Positions 16,332 through 24,482 of a stretch of DNA of 64,000 nucleotides are shown piece after piece. The position numbers and the translations under genes are program-made. Under the pieces are notes generated by a model that saw nothing but the letters and a program-made list of their open reading frames with translations, was not told the DNA's origin and searched no databases. The stretch's first letter is position 1; every line of letters begins with the position of its first letter. Origin of the DNA: Bradyrhizobium nanningense (GTDB lineage: Bacteria > Pseudomonadota > Alphaproteobacteria > Rhizobiales > Xanthobacteraceae); assembly GCF_004114535.1 (NCBI RefSeq), contig NZ_LBJC01000029.1, forward strand, positions 82,749-146,748, given 5' to 3'.

Positions 16332-17282
16332 TCAGCGCGCTTTCGGCACGACGAAAGCGGCCGCCTCGTCGACGTGGTCCGGTGCAAGGCTCGGAGCCCG
16401 GCGATCGCGCGAAGAGAGGCGGAACACGTCGCGGATATCGTCGACGGAGGTCGAGGAATAGGACTGGATGCAGAGCGCGACCTGCTCGGGGGAGGCGGCG
16501 CACATCATCGCCTCGATGGCGGGACGGTCGAGCGGCGTGTCGTCCCAATGCGAGACCGCGATGCTGTCTTCGGTGACCCGGTGGGCGGCCAGATGCGCGG
16601 GCGAGTTCGCGACGAAATGGCCGTACATCAGATATTCCGAGAACTTCTTCTTGCGGCACAGCGCCAGGACCCAATTCAGCCCCGTCGCCGATTTGATCGC
16701 GGCGGTCATGGCGCGCGCGGCGTCCTTGTCCCAGACCAGCGCGTTGCCGACATAATCGTCGGCGGGGAAGGAGCGGTTCTTGATGCCGAGCAGCTGATCG
16801 ACGGTGCGCAGCCACAGGCCATGCAGCGGGTGATCGGCGCCGATGTCCTTCGGAGTGACGAACAGGGGCGTCTTCTCGGCGCCGGCATATTGGCCAACGT
16901 CGAATTCGCGAAAGAACAGATTGTCCGAATCCAGGATGCAAACGCGCTGCTCGGGCGCGTTGAGGACGCCGGCGATCTTCAGGATCTGCTGGATGTGCCA
17001 GCCGTGCACCGGCGACGACAGCAGCGACAGCCAGACGCGCCGCTTGCTGATGAACTGAAGCGCCGGCGGCAGGGCGAACAGCCATTTCGGCAAATAGCGC
17101 GAGGCCGGAACGATGATCCGCTTGTCGGAGGCGAAGCGCTCGAACAGCGGCACATCCTCGTCATTAACGAGAACATAATGCCGCGTGTATCCCGTCAGCC
17201 AGGTGTCGATGCTCTCGCTGAGCAGCGAAAAACGTTCGATATCCTTGGCATAGCTGGCAGTCAGCAGTGCAACGGAATGCAT
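16332..17282 (-). CDS. DUF6492 family protein
   Basis: 316 residues, soluble, without a signal sequence. The opening HSVALLTASYAKDIERFSLL, the VCILDSDNLFFREF motif with a DxD (near residue 117) and the ENWLLY-like SEYLMYGHFV segment resemble DUF6492, a glycosyltransferase-like family found in polysaccharide loci. The DSD triad could bind a nucleotide-sugar metal. It is convergent with the GH10 gene, ending 12 bp from it. Confidence 0.75.
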   Translation of the reverse strand: MHSVALLTASYAKDIERFSLLSESIDTWLTGYTRHYVLVNDEDVPLFERFASDKRIIVPASRYLPKWLFALPPALQFISKRRVWLSLLSSPVHGWHIQQILKIAGVLNAPEQRVCILDSDNLFFREFDVGQYAGAEKTPLFVTPKDIGADHPLHGLWLRTVDQLLGIKNRSFPADDYVGNALVWDKDAARAMTAAIKSATGLNWVLALCRKKKFSEYLMYGHFVANSPAHLAAHRVTEDSIAVSHWDDTPLDRPAIEAMMCAASPEQVALCIQSYSSTSVDDIRDVFRLSSRDRRAPSLAPDHVDEAAAFVVPKAR

Positions 17283-17619
17283 GGGCGCGCGCTCAAATGG
17301 CCATCAGGCCGCACTCATAGCCGCGCCGCGAGATGGGGGAAACCAACGATTCGAATCAAGGTAAAACGAAACGAAGTGTTAGCCATCTGACAGCAGCGGT
17401 ACTCGATGCCGCAAAAGCGTAGCGGCCGGGGCCCGCGGCGCGCTGCCACCCATCGGCGGCGCGGCTGTCGAGGACGGCCAGAGCGACTGACATCCCGGAT
17501 GACTACGGGTTCACGCGCCAAAGCTGTGAATGATCAAGTTGCGTCTTGATTATTCGACGTCACCGCGCAAGATATTCGCACGTTTTGATTTGGACGATTA
17601 TTTTCAAGGGGGGAGTGTT
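17283..17619. other. Intergenic region without a recognised gene
   Basis: This 337-bp stretch between the DUF6492 start and a 29-residue peptide gene contains no supported gene. It drops in GC toward its right end (TTGATTATTCG, TTTTGATTTGG), which is where a promoter for the small gene would be expected. No strong hairpin is visible. Confidence 0.4.
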
Positions 17620-17709
17620 ATGGGGTTCAGCAAATTTGCCAGGGGCACCTCGTTGGGCGACAAGGACCGCAGAGCTCTCCAGAAGCTCCTGGGTGCAAAG
17701 AAGAAGTAG
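17620..17709 (+). CDS. Very short basic peptide gene, 29 residues
   Basis: ATG at 17620 is preceded by AAGGGGGGAG, one of the strongest ribosome sites in the window, with about 5 bases spacing. The peptide reads MGFSKFARGTSLGDKDRRA followed by a leucine-rich end and a KKK terminus; 10 of 29 residues are Lys or Arg. It has no signal peptide or cysteine and could form one amphipathic helix. I do not recognise it. It is followed by 236 bp without a gene and then the Sfp-type transferase, in the same direction. It is real as an initiation site more than as a known product. Confidence 0.5.
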   Translation: MGFSKFARGTSLGDKDRRALQKLLGAKKK

Positions 17710-17945
17710 GATTTCGTCGGCCGGGGACGCCGTACCAATCTCAGGCTTTACTTTTTTCGAAGATGGGCCGCTCGCGTGTCGAGCTGGGGTCTCGCACAAG
17801 CTTGCAGCTGTAAACCGGCCTGCAAATCGACAAGAATTCGCCCGGGTGGACCGCTAGAAGCGGTCTGCATGGCTGATTCTTGCTCAGTTGTTTCTTCCGT
17901 CAGGACGAGGGATTTGCCCTCCGCCTGACGCAAAAGGCCCAATTG

Positions 17946-18677
17946 ATGCCGAACGACAGAATTGAACTCTTTGTCGGACTGATCGAGTCCATCGACGCGC
18001 CGGGCGCGGTCGAGACGTGCCGACGGCTGCTCTCGGTCGACGAACGGACCCGGGCCGATCGCTTCATGTTCGAGCGGCATCGACGGCAGTATATCTTCGC
18101 GCACGCCATGCTGCGCCTGGCGCTGTCGCAGGTCGCTCCCAACGTCGCGCCCTCCGACTGGTCCTTCGGGGCCGGCCGCTACGGGCGGCCATTTGTCGCA
18201 GCGCCCGCAACCTCGACCGCGCTGCATTTCAGCCTGTCTCATGCCGACGGCTGCGCCGCCTGCGTCGTCTCGCGGCATGAGACCGTCGGCGTCGACGTCG
18301 AAGTCGTGTCGCGGCGGGCGGCGCCGCTGTCCACCGCGCTTCGCTTCTTTGCGCCGGAGGAGGTCGAGACCTTGCGGGGACTGCCGGAGCCCGCCGCGAT
18401 TGAGCGCTTCTTCGACTACTGGACGCTCAAGGAGGCCTATCTGAAGGCCAGGGGCTTTGGCCTCAATCTGCCGCTCGACGCCTTCGCGATGCAGGTGTCA
18501 CGCGAGGCCATCGAAATCAGCTTCAAGCCCGATATCGCCGACGATCCCGACGGCTGGCGCTTCTCGCTGTGCTCGCCGTCGCCCTCGCATCGCCTCGCGA
18601 TCGCCGATGGCTCCCGCGCGAACGGAGGCCTTCCCATCAGCCGTAATGCCTGGCCGCTGCAGCAAGCGGCTGAATAG
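17946..18677 (+). CDS. 4'-phosphopantetheinyl transferase, Sfp type
   Basis: 243 residues. The magnesium-binding VGVDVE motif (near residue 115) and WTLKEAYLKARGFGL (near 160) are both intact, along with FSLSHADGCAACVV, all diagnostic of the Sfp/AcpT family. It activates carrier proteins of nonribosomal peptide, polyketide or fatty-acid synthases by transferring phosphopantetheine from CoA. No synthase gene is in the window, so it probably serves carriers elsewhere. ATG at 17946 is chosen; an upstream start at 17880 is possible but adds residues unlike the family. Confidence 0.93.
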   Translation: MPNDRIELFVGLIESIDAPGAVETCRRLLSVDERTRADRFMFERHRRQYIFAHAMLRLALSQVAPNVAPSDWSFGAGRYGRPFVAAPATSTALHFSLSHADGCAACVVSRHETVGVDVEVVSRRAAPLSTALRFFAPEEVETLRGLPEPAAIERFFDYWTLKEAYLKARGFGLNLPLDAFAMQVSREAIEISFKPDIADDPDGWRFSLCSPSPSHRLAIADGSRANGGLPISRNAWPLQQAAE

Positions 18678-18704
18678 CGCCCCCGCGGCAGCGCGCTTCA
18701 AGCC

Positions 18705-19730
18705 TCACCTCGCTTCTTCGAATCCCGCCAGCACCGAGGTCAGGTTCGCACCCAGAATATCCGAAAGATAGCCGCCTTCCTGCACGAACACGGTGGGCAG
18801 GCCCATCCTGGCGATGGCCTGGCCGATCCGGCGGAAGCCCGGCGTGGTGACGGCCAATCCCTTGAGCGGATCGTGTTCGGAGGCATCGAGGCCGAGCGCG
18901 ATCACGAGCGCGCCGGGCGCAAAGGACTCGATGGCCTTGCGCGCGACGTCCAGCGACTGCATGTAGCCGTCATCGCCGGTACCGATCGCGAGGGGAATGT
19001 TGAGATTGGCGCCGAGGCCCGGGCCTTCGCCGCGCTCATGGGCATAGCCCCACACATAAGGATAGTATGCAACCGGATCGGCATGGATCGAGATCGTGTA
19101 GACGTCGGGCCGGGCGTAGAAGATGCCTTGCGTGCCGTTGCCGTGATGGACGTCGACATCGAGGATGACGACGCGCTCGTGCTTCTGCCGCAGCTGGCCT
19201 GCGGCAATCGCGCTGTTGTTGAGGAAGCAGAAGCCGCCAGCCATGTCACGATAGGCGTGGTGGCCGGGCGGACGGCAGAGCGCGTAGACCGCATCCTCGC
19301 CGTCCATCACCATCTGCGCGGCGGTGACCGCAACGTCGGTCGCGGCACAGGCCGCGGCCCAGGTACCCGGACCGATCGGCGCCGCGGTGTCGGCGGTGTG
19401 CCAGCCGAGCTTGCCGACGATATGGGTCGGATAGGTCGCGGCATGCCGCACCGGGTGGATGTTGCCGATCATTTCTGGGCCGGAATCGCCGAGCGCGGTC
19501 CAGGCGTCCCAGGCTTCGCTCAGGAACGACAGATATTCCGGGCTGTGAATGCGCGCGCGAGGCCCCTGCCCGAACTTGGTCGGCTCGACGAGCTGGTGCT
19601 TGCCGTCCTTCAACCCCTTGAGCAGGCGGTCGGCGCGCTCCGGCTGCTCGGTGGTGCGCTTGACGACGCCGCGGACCAGGAAGAATTGCGGATCATGGCT
19701 GCGGTGCAGTTCGGTATGGACGGCTTTCAC
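18705..19730 (-). CDS. Histone deacetylase-like acetylpolyamine amidohydrolase
   Basis: 341 residues. Class II deacetylase motifs are complete: CRPPGHHAYRD with the catalytic His pair (near 155), DVDVHHGNGTQ with the zinc ligands (near 190), and GLDASEHDP (near 275) with the third zinc ligand. The N-terminal loop and YPTHIVGKLGW region resemble acetylpolyamine amidohydrolases, which deacetylate acetylated putrescine or cadaverine in the cytoplasm. The nearby amine importers and oxidases fit this. Convergent with the PPTase gene. Confidence 0.9.
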   Translation of the reverse strand: MKAVHTELHRSHDPQFFLVRGVVKRTTEQPERADRLLKGLKDGKHQLVEPTKFGQGPRARIHSPEYLSFLSEAWDAWTALGDSGPEMIGNIHPVRHAATYPTHIVGKLGWHTADTAAPIGPGTWAAACAATDVAVTAAQMVMDGEDAVYALCRPPGHHAYRDMAGGFCFLNNSAIAAGQLRQKHERVVILDVDVHHGNGTQGIFYARPDVYTISIHADPVAYYPYVWGYAHERGEGPGLGANLNIPLAIGTGDDGYMQSLDVARKAIESFAPGALVIALGLDASEHDPLKGLAVTTPGFRRIGQAIARMGLPTVFVQEGGYLSDILGANLTSVLAGFEEAR

Positions 19731-19856
19731 TCAAACACTCCGTGCTCGCAGGTTCTTTTGAGGTGCCACGAAAGTCTTGGTCCCCGCGGCGGCGAGATGC
19801 AAGCAAGAAGAATGCCGCACCTATCGCGCGGCTCTCCGCCGGAAGCAGATCACGCT

Positions 19857-20819
19857 CTAGCAGCGCCCGCGCTGGAGGCAGTGCTCGCGGCCCTGCCGGT
19901 CGGTCCGGAAGGACTCGATGAAGCCGCCCTGACGCTGGGTGACGAAGACGGTCTTGCCATCGCTGCCGCCGAAGGCGAGGTTGGTCGGCTCCTTGGCCTT
20001 GAGTGCGATCTCGCGCTCGACCGCGCCGTTGGGCTTCATCAGCGCGACCGTGCCCTTGAGAATGCGCGCGACATAGAGACGGCCGGTAACGTCGGTGCGC
20101 AGCCCGTCGACAGTGTCGGGCTGGAATGCCTTGACCAGCTTTGCGCCCGTCAGCTCGTTGCCATTGATGGCATAGGACCAGATCTGACCATTACTGGATT
20201 CCCCGACATAAAGCGTCTTGCCGTCAGGGCTGAGATCGATGCCGTTGGTGGTGCCCATCGTGCGCGGTGACGTCATCACTTGTCCCTGCACCGTGCCATC
20301 GGCGGCTTTCGCAATCCGCCAGATGTGACCTTCCCTGCCCTTCCAGTTCGGATCGCTCGCATAGACCGTGCCGTCGTGGGCGATGGTGATGTCGTTTGGC
20401 TGGTTCATCTCATCGGAGTGAAACCAGACGATAGGCTCGGTCGCGCCCTTTGGAATCGCAAAGATGTTGTGCTTCTTGTAGTCGGCGATGAACATCGTGC
20501 CGCTGCGATCGAAGCGGATGGCGTTGCCGACACTGCCCTCCGGCAGAGCCGTGAATGGCTCCGACGCCGCACCGCCCGCAGGCAGCCTGCCGATGGTGCC
20601 GGGCTTGCCGAGATTGACCACGAACAAATTGCCGTCGAGGTCGGCTGCCGGGCCTTCGATGCCGAAGGTGTATTCGCCGGCGGGCGTCACCTGCGCGCTT
20701 TCGAACAGCTTCGTTTGAGCTTGCGCGGGCGCCGTCGCAACGACGAGGAGGACGCTACTGCACAGGCACCAGAAATTCCTGCCGGATGAAATAGCCATCG
20801 CCGTCGGTGCACTCGCCAT
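19857..20819 (-). CDS. SMP-30/gluconolactonase/LRE-like beta-propeller protein, secreted
   Basis: 320 residues from the first ATG; a second ATG at 20798 would also work. A signal sequence (hydrophobic 17-32, AQAQ) is followed by six propeller-like repeats with NHL-type motifs (GNLFVVN, GTMFIADYKKHNIFAIP, GKTLYVGESSNGQIW, GRLYVARI). The NDITIAHDG and TTNGIDLSPDGK segments hold the Asn and Asp typical of metal ligands in SMP-30 lactonases. Its start lies inside the end of the PQQ dehydrogenase gene, so both are one operon. The product may hydrolyse the lactone made by that enzyme; this is inference. Confidence 0.85.
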   Translation of the reverse strand: MASAPTAMAISSGRNFWCLCSSVLLVVATAPAQAQTKLFESAQVTPAGEYTFGIEGPAADLDGNLFVVNLGKPGTIGRLPAGGAASEPFTALPEGSVGNAIRFDRSGTMFIADYKKHNIFAIPKGATEPIVWFHSDEMNQPNDITIAHDGTVYASDPNWKGREGHIWRIAKAADGTVQGQVMTSPRTMGTTNGIDLSPDGKTLYVGESSNGQIWSYAINGNELTGAKLVKAFQPDTVDGLRTDVTGRLYVARILKGTVALMKPNGAVEREIALKAKEPTNLAFGGSDGKTVFVTQRQGGFIESFRTDRQGREHCLQRGRC

Positions 20820-22827
20820 TCAGGTAGGGATCGGCCGGCCGGAAGAATTGGCTGAAGCCGGGTTTGTCTACAGCGCTCCTTTGTGTCACGACAACGACCT
20901 TCGCAGCCGGTATTTCGCCGCATTCCTTGTTCGTCTTTCCAAAGAACTTGCGCTGCGGCGGGCCGGGCTTGATCCGCATCCGCGTGCCCGGGATCATCTT
21001 CGCAACAAGCAGATCCATCGTGTCGAGCAGGCGGGCATAGCCGGGCTCGGTCTTCGGCAGGCTCTCGCCGCCCGGCGGCATCAGCTTCTCCGCGCCGATG
21101 CCGCGCAGGCGCGTGCGCAGCTTGCCGGACGAGGGGTCGCCCGGATAAATCCAGCCGTCCTGCGCGAGCATGAAGCGGAGCGCCGCCCTGTCCTTCTCGG
21201 CCTCCGATCGAGCCGGCTTCAAACCGAAATCCGAATGACAGCCGACGCAGTGCCGCTCGACGAGGCCTCTGCGCAGCGTGGTGAGCCGGGCGGTGTTCTG
21301 CGCGTCCCGGGCGACAAAGGCCGCAAGCTGGTCGATCATCGCCTCGCTGCGCGTGTCGCACGGCAGCGGTGGCGGTGGGTCGCCTGCGGCACGATCGATG
21401 CGGATCACGCTCTGGTTCTTGTCCTCGATCAGCCAGATCGCGCCATCCTCCGCGACCGTCATGCCGACCGGCGCGCCTTGCGGCCGCGCGCCGTTGACGC
21501 GGTGCCAACCCGCGATCAGCTCCTCGAACGGCGCGGCCCCCACCTCGCCGGCGTCGGTCTGAAAACTGCGCGTCGGCTCGGCCGCGCAGCTGACGTGATA
21601 GTGCACCGGTGCCGGGCTTGGCTTGGGGAAACCGTGATCATCGACGTCGTAGACGAGGACGCGGCTGCCGGTCGGGCGATAGCCGTGCAGGCCGACCAGC
21701 AGCTTGCCCTCGAGCTCTGGAAACTTGGCGCCGTGATAATAGAGCATCGCGAGCGGCGCACCGTGCGGCGGCATCAGTGTGAGCGGCGGCTTGTAGAGCG
21801 CGCCTGCCGTGCACAGCGACTTGTAGACGCCACCCTGCAGCACGTTCCTGAATTCGGGACTCGGCGTCGACAGATCGTAGCAATAGGGCCAGCCATAATG
21901 CCTGCCCTGCAGAATCGCGTTGATCTCCTCGTTCGGCTTGAAAATATCGGGCAGATCACGCCCGTTCTCGCCCTGCAGGAAGGCGTAGCCGGCATCAGGG
22001 AAATTCGGATGCAGCACTAGGGCCATCGAGTTGCGCAAGCCGCGCGCATAAACGGTGTGCGGCGGATCGGGATCGCCAGGATTCAGCGCCGGGAAGACGC
22101 CGCTCGCAGGCGGCACGAACAGCCAGATCGACGCCATGGCGGAAGCGCCCTCGGCCGCCGCGCAAGGCTTCGTGATCGGCGCCGGCGTGATGCAGTCGTC
22201 GCTGTGCGAGCCGACGTTGACGAACAGCCGCCCGTTCCTGTCGAAGACGAACTGCTTGAGCGGATGCGCGCTCTCCTCGAGCCTGGTGCCGTCGGGCAAC
22301 GTGATCCGGCGCCCGGGCATGTGACGGATGATGGTTTCGACCGTGCCGCGCGGATTGTCGGCGAGCGGATCGAACCGGAAGATCGTCTCGGCGGTCGAGG
22401 CGTAAAGCTTCTTGTCCGGACCGATCGCGAGGCCGAATGGATATTCGATTCCCGCCAGAAGCTCCTTGAGCCGCCCGGCCTGCGGCGCGCGCGGATCGAG
22501 CAGCAGCAGCCGTCCGTCGGTATGGCCCCAACCGCCCATGTCGGCCACCACGAACAGGTCGCGGCCCGGCACCTGGACGATCGACCGCGGAAACTTGAGG
22601 CCATCCTCTTCGCTGGCGACGAGCCCGGCGCAAAAGCCGGCCTTCATGTCGATCTGGATTCTGGCAAAAGCGAGATCGCCGTTGCCGCAGGTGTCCGCGC
22701 CGATCGCATAGCCGCTCCGGCGGAGCGGCTCTGATGATGCCACTGAGCCGAGCCCAAGCAGAGCCGTTAAGACTCCCGCACATGCGCGCAGCCTTCGGCG
22801 TTCGCGCTTAGATGTGAAATGGCTCAC
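20755..22827 (-). CDS. PQQ-dependent sorbosone/glucose dehydrogenase-like protein with C-terminal cytochrome c motif
   Basis: 690 residues from a GTG with GGGAGG five bases upstream. A signal peptide (AGVLTALLGLGSVASS) leads into a GDH/L-sorbosone dehydrogenase beta-propeller (DMGGWGHTDGRLLLL, NSMALVLHP, GRHYGWPYCYD, GMTVAEDGAIWLIED). A single heme motif HCVGCHSD lies near residue 530, and MPPG further on may give the axial Met. It would oxidise a sugar or aldehyde in the periplasm and pass electrons to heme c. The end overlaps the SMP-30 gene. The substrate cannot be set from sequence. Confidence 0.87.
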   Translation of the reverse strand: MSHFTSKRERRRLRACAGVLTALLGLGSVASSEPLRRSGYAIGADTCGNGDLAFARIQIDMKAGFCAGLVASEEDGLKFPRSIVQVPGRDLFVVADMGGWGHTDGRLLLLDPRAPQAGRLKELLAGIEYPFGLAIGPDKKLYASTAETIFRFDPLADNPRGTVETIIRHMPGRRITLPDGTRLEESAHPLKQFVFDRNGRLFVNVGSHSDDCITPAPITKPCAAAEGASAMASIWLFVPPASGVFPALNPGDPDPPHTVYARGLRNSMALVLHPNFPDAGYAFLQGENGRDLPDIFKPNEEINAILQGRHYGWPYCYDLSTPSPEFRNVLQGGVYKSLCTAGALYKPPLTLMPPHGAPLAMLYYHGAKFPELEGKLLVGLHGYRPTGSRVLVYDVDDHGFPKPSPAPVHYHVSCAAEPTRSFQTDAGEVGAAPFEELIAGWHRVNGARPQGAPVGMTVAEDGAIWLIEDKNQSVIRIDRAAGDPPPPLPCDTRSEAMIDQLAAFVARDAQNTARLTTLRRGLVERHCVGCHSDFGLKPARSEAEKDRAALRFMLAQDGWIYPGDPSSGKLRTRLRGIGAEKLMPPGGESLPKTEPGYARLLDTMDLLVAKMIPGTRMRIKPGPPQRKFFGKTNKECGEIPAAKVVVVTQRSAVDKPGFSQFFRPADPYLNGECTDGDGYFIRQEFLVPVQ

Positions 22828-23034
22828 GGCGGCCTCCCAAACTTCCCCGCGAAAAGGTGTTCCATGCCGTGGAAATGCCGTCCAGTTCAACATCACTCGC
22901 CTGTGATTAAACCTGTAACGACCTTGAGGCCGACCAATATCCGTAAATTCCCTTACCGGGTTCGACCCGAATGTTTCGCAAAGGCTACGGGTGGTATCGC
23001 TTTGCCATCCCAGTTGCTCCGCCAGGAGGCGCAT

Positions 23035-23268
23035 ATGGTCCAGGTCTATTTTCACTGCTCGAACACCGAGGGCACGCTGATCGACCGCTACGGCGCCGCC
23101 GTGTCCAATCTCACCGAGGCGCGCGACCGTGCCTCTCAGATCATGCGATCGATGATCCTGACGCCGAGTAACGAAGACTGGCGCGACTGGGTGATCCATG
23201 TCAGCGACGACGACGGCGAGGAGATTTTCGACCTTCCCTTCACCGCCATGCTCGGCAAGCCGCATTGA
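23035..23268 (+). CDS. Small DUF6894-type protein
   Basis: 77 residues preceded by AGGAGG. The opening VQVYFHCSNTEGTLIDRYG and the later LTEARDRASQIMRSMI and WRDWVIHVSDDDGEEIFDLPF match the small DUF6894 proteins that are abundant in Bradyrhizobiaceae. The function is unknown; the fold is probably a small beta-alpha sandwich. It lies 9 bp before a second tiny gene and is probably co-transcribed with it. Confidence 0.8.
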   Translation: MVQVYFHCSNTEGTLIDRYGAAVSNLTEARDRASQIMRSMILTPSNEDWRDWVIHVSDDDGEEIFDLPFTAMLGKPH

Positions 23269-23277
23269 GGTGATGCC

Positions 23278-23454
23278 ATGTCGATCGCCTCACTGAGCCT
23301 CCTCCGCCAGCCCCTGAGCTTCGTCGCTGCCAAATGGCAGACGCTGATCCGGGTCGCCGGTGACCCCTACCGCCCCGAGCTTCACTATATGCGCGGGCCC
23401 GGCCCGAAATGGCGCGCCAAGTATCAGGCCAGCCGGCTGAACCGCTCGCTCTGA
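23278..23454 (+). CDS. Small basic protein of 58 residues
   Basis: ATG at 23278 lies 9 bp after the DUF6894 gene, with GAGGTGATG as a plausible ribosome site. The sequence has a hydrophobic/aromatic middle (SFVAAKWQTLIRVAGDPYRPE) and a basic C-terminus (KWRAKYQASRLNRSL). No signal, no cysteine, no known domain recognised. Ten residues are Arg or Lys. It is judged a real gene mainly by spacing and codon use consistent with neighbours. Confidence 0.5.
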   Translation: MSIASLSLLRQPLSFVAAKWQTLIRVAGDPYRPELHYMRGPGPKWRAKYQASRLNRSL

Positions 23455-23489
23455 GCGGCCCTGCTTTTCGACCAACAGTCTCTCCACTC

Positions 23490-23571
23490 GTCATGCCCGG
23501 GCTCGTCCCGGGCATCCACGTCCTTGCATCCCCACGAGAACGTGGATGGCCGGGACAAGCCCGGCCATGAC
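23490..23571 (+). repeat. Intergenic inverted repeat GTCATGCCCGGG...CCGGCCATGAC
   Basis: Outer arms GTCATGCCCGGGCT and AGCCCGGCCATGAC frame inner arms ATCCACGT and ACGTGGAT, giving a long cruciform of about 80 bp. It sits between the convergent small gene and the enoyl-CoA hydratase gene. Confidence 0.75.
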
Positions 23572-23593
23572 GGAGCTAGGGCAGCCGTAACCC

Positions 23594-24367
23594 TCACTTC
23601 CCGGTAAACCTCGCCCTGCGCTTCTCGACGAAGGCCTTGCGGCCTTCGACGGCGTCGGCACTCTTGCGGATCACCGCCTGGAGCTCGATCTCGCGGCGGA
23701 ATTGCGCCTCGTAGGTCGCGTGCTCGCTCTCCTCGACGAGGAGGCGGGTTGCCACCAAAGCGCGCGTCGGGCCCTCGGCCAGCCGGTGCGCCAGCGTCAG
23801 CGCCTCGTCCATCAGCTTCGCGTCGTCGACGACCTGCCGCACCAGGCCGATCTGCCGGGCTTGCTCTGCGGTCAGCGGCTCGTTGAGCAGCATCAGCTCG
23901 AGCGCGCGCTGCCGGCCGACCAGCCGCGGCAGCAGCCAGGTCGAGCCGAGATCCGGCACCAACGCGATGCGGCTGAACACCTGGATGAAGCTCGCCGACC
24001 GCGCCGCGACGATGATGTCGCCGGCCATGGCGAGGCTGAAGCCGCCGCCGGCCGCCACCCCGTTCACGGCGACGACGACGGGCACGCGGCATTCGCGCAA
24101 TGCCTTGAAGGCCGGCCAGTAGAAGCGCATCACGCCGGCCGCGATGTCTTCGCCGAGCGCCTCCGACGCCTTCAGATTTTGTCCCGAGCAGAAGCCGCGT
24201 CCCGCACCGGTCAGGATCAGGGCTCGAATACTCTCGTCCTGCGACATCTCGCCGATGGCGGCGGCGAGCGCGCCGAGCAGGTCCGGCGTCATCGCATTCA
24301 GGCTTGCGGGTTCGTCGAGCGTCAGGATTCCGACCGCACCATCCCGCGCCTGTTTCACACCAGCCAT
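23594..24367 (-). CDS. Enoyl-CoA hydratase/isomerase family protein
   Basis: 257 residues. The crotonase fold is shown by LILTGAGRGFCSGQNLK (first oxyanion loop, near 52), VVVAVNGVAAGGGFSLAMAGDI (second oxyanion loop and the helix, near 100) and VPDLGSTWLLPRLVG (near 137). The catalytic position has Asp rather than Glu of classical hydratases (VPDLGS), as in PaaG-type isomerases; a phenylacetate-type isomerase is a possible role. GGGAGG lies upstream of the ATG at 24367. Divergent from the gamma-glutamyltransferase. Confidence 0.9.
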   Translation of the reverse strand: MAGVKQARDGAVGILTLDEPASLNAMTPDLLGALAAAIGEMSQDESIRALILTGAGRGFCSGQNLKASEALGEDIAAGVMRFYWPAFKALRECRVPVVVAVNGVAAGGGFSLAMAGDIIVAARSASFIQVFSRIALVPDLGSTWLLPRLVGRQRALELMLLNEPLTAEQARQIGLVRQVVDDAKLMDEALTLAHRLAEGPTRALVATRLLVEESEHATYEAQFRREIELQAVIRKSADAVEGRKAFVEKRRARFTGK

Positions 24368-24482
24368 GTTGCGCCTCCCTTTGGATGTTCTCGTTGGCCG
24401 CAATGTGCCATTGTCCGCGCGCTTCGCCAATCGCGGAGCAAGTCAGCGCAACGAAGACAGCCCAGAACATCAAGACGACATC

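Noticed and set aside
17546..17857. A 103-codon frame covering the small peptide gene
   Set aside because: Different frame, no ribosome site, no recognisable pattern; the strong site at 17610 belongs to the short peptide frame.
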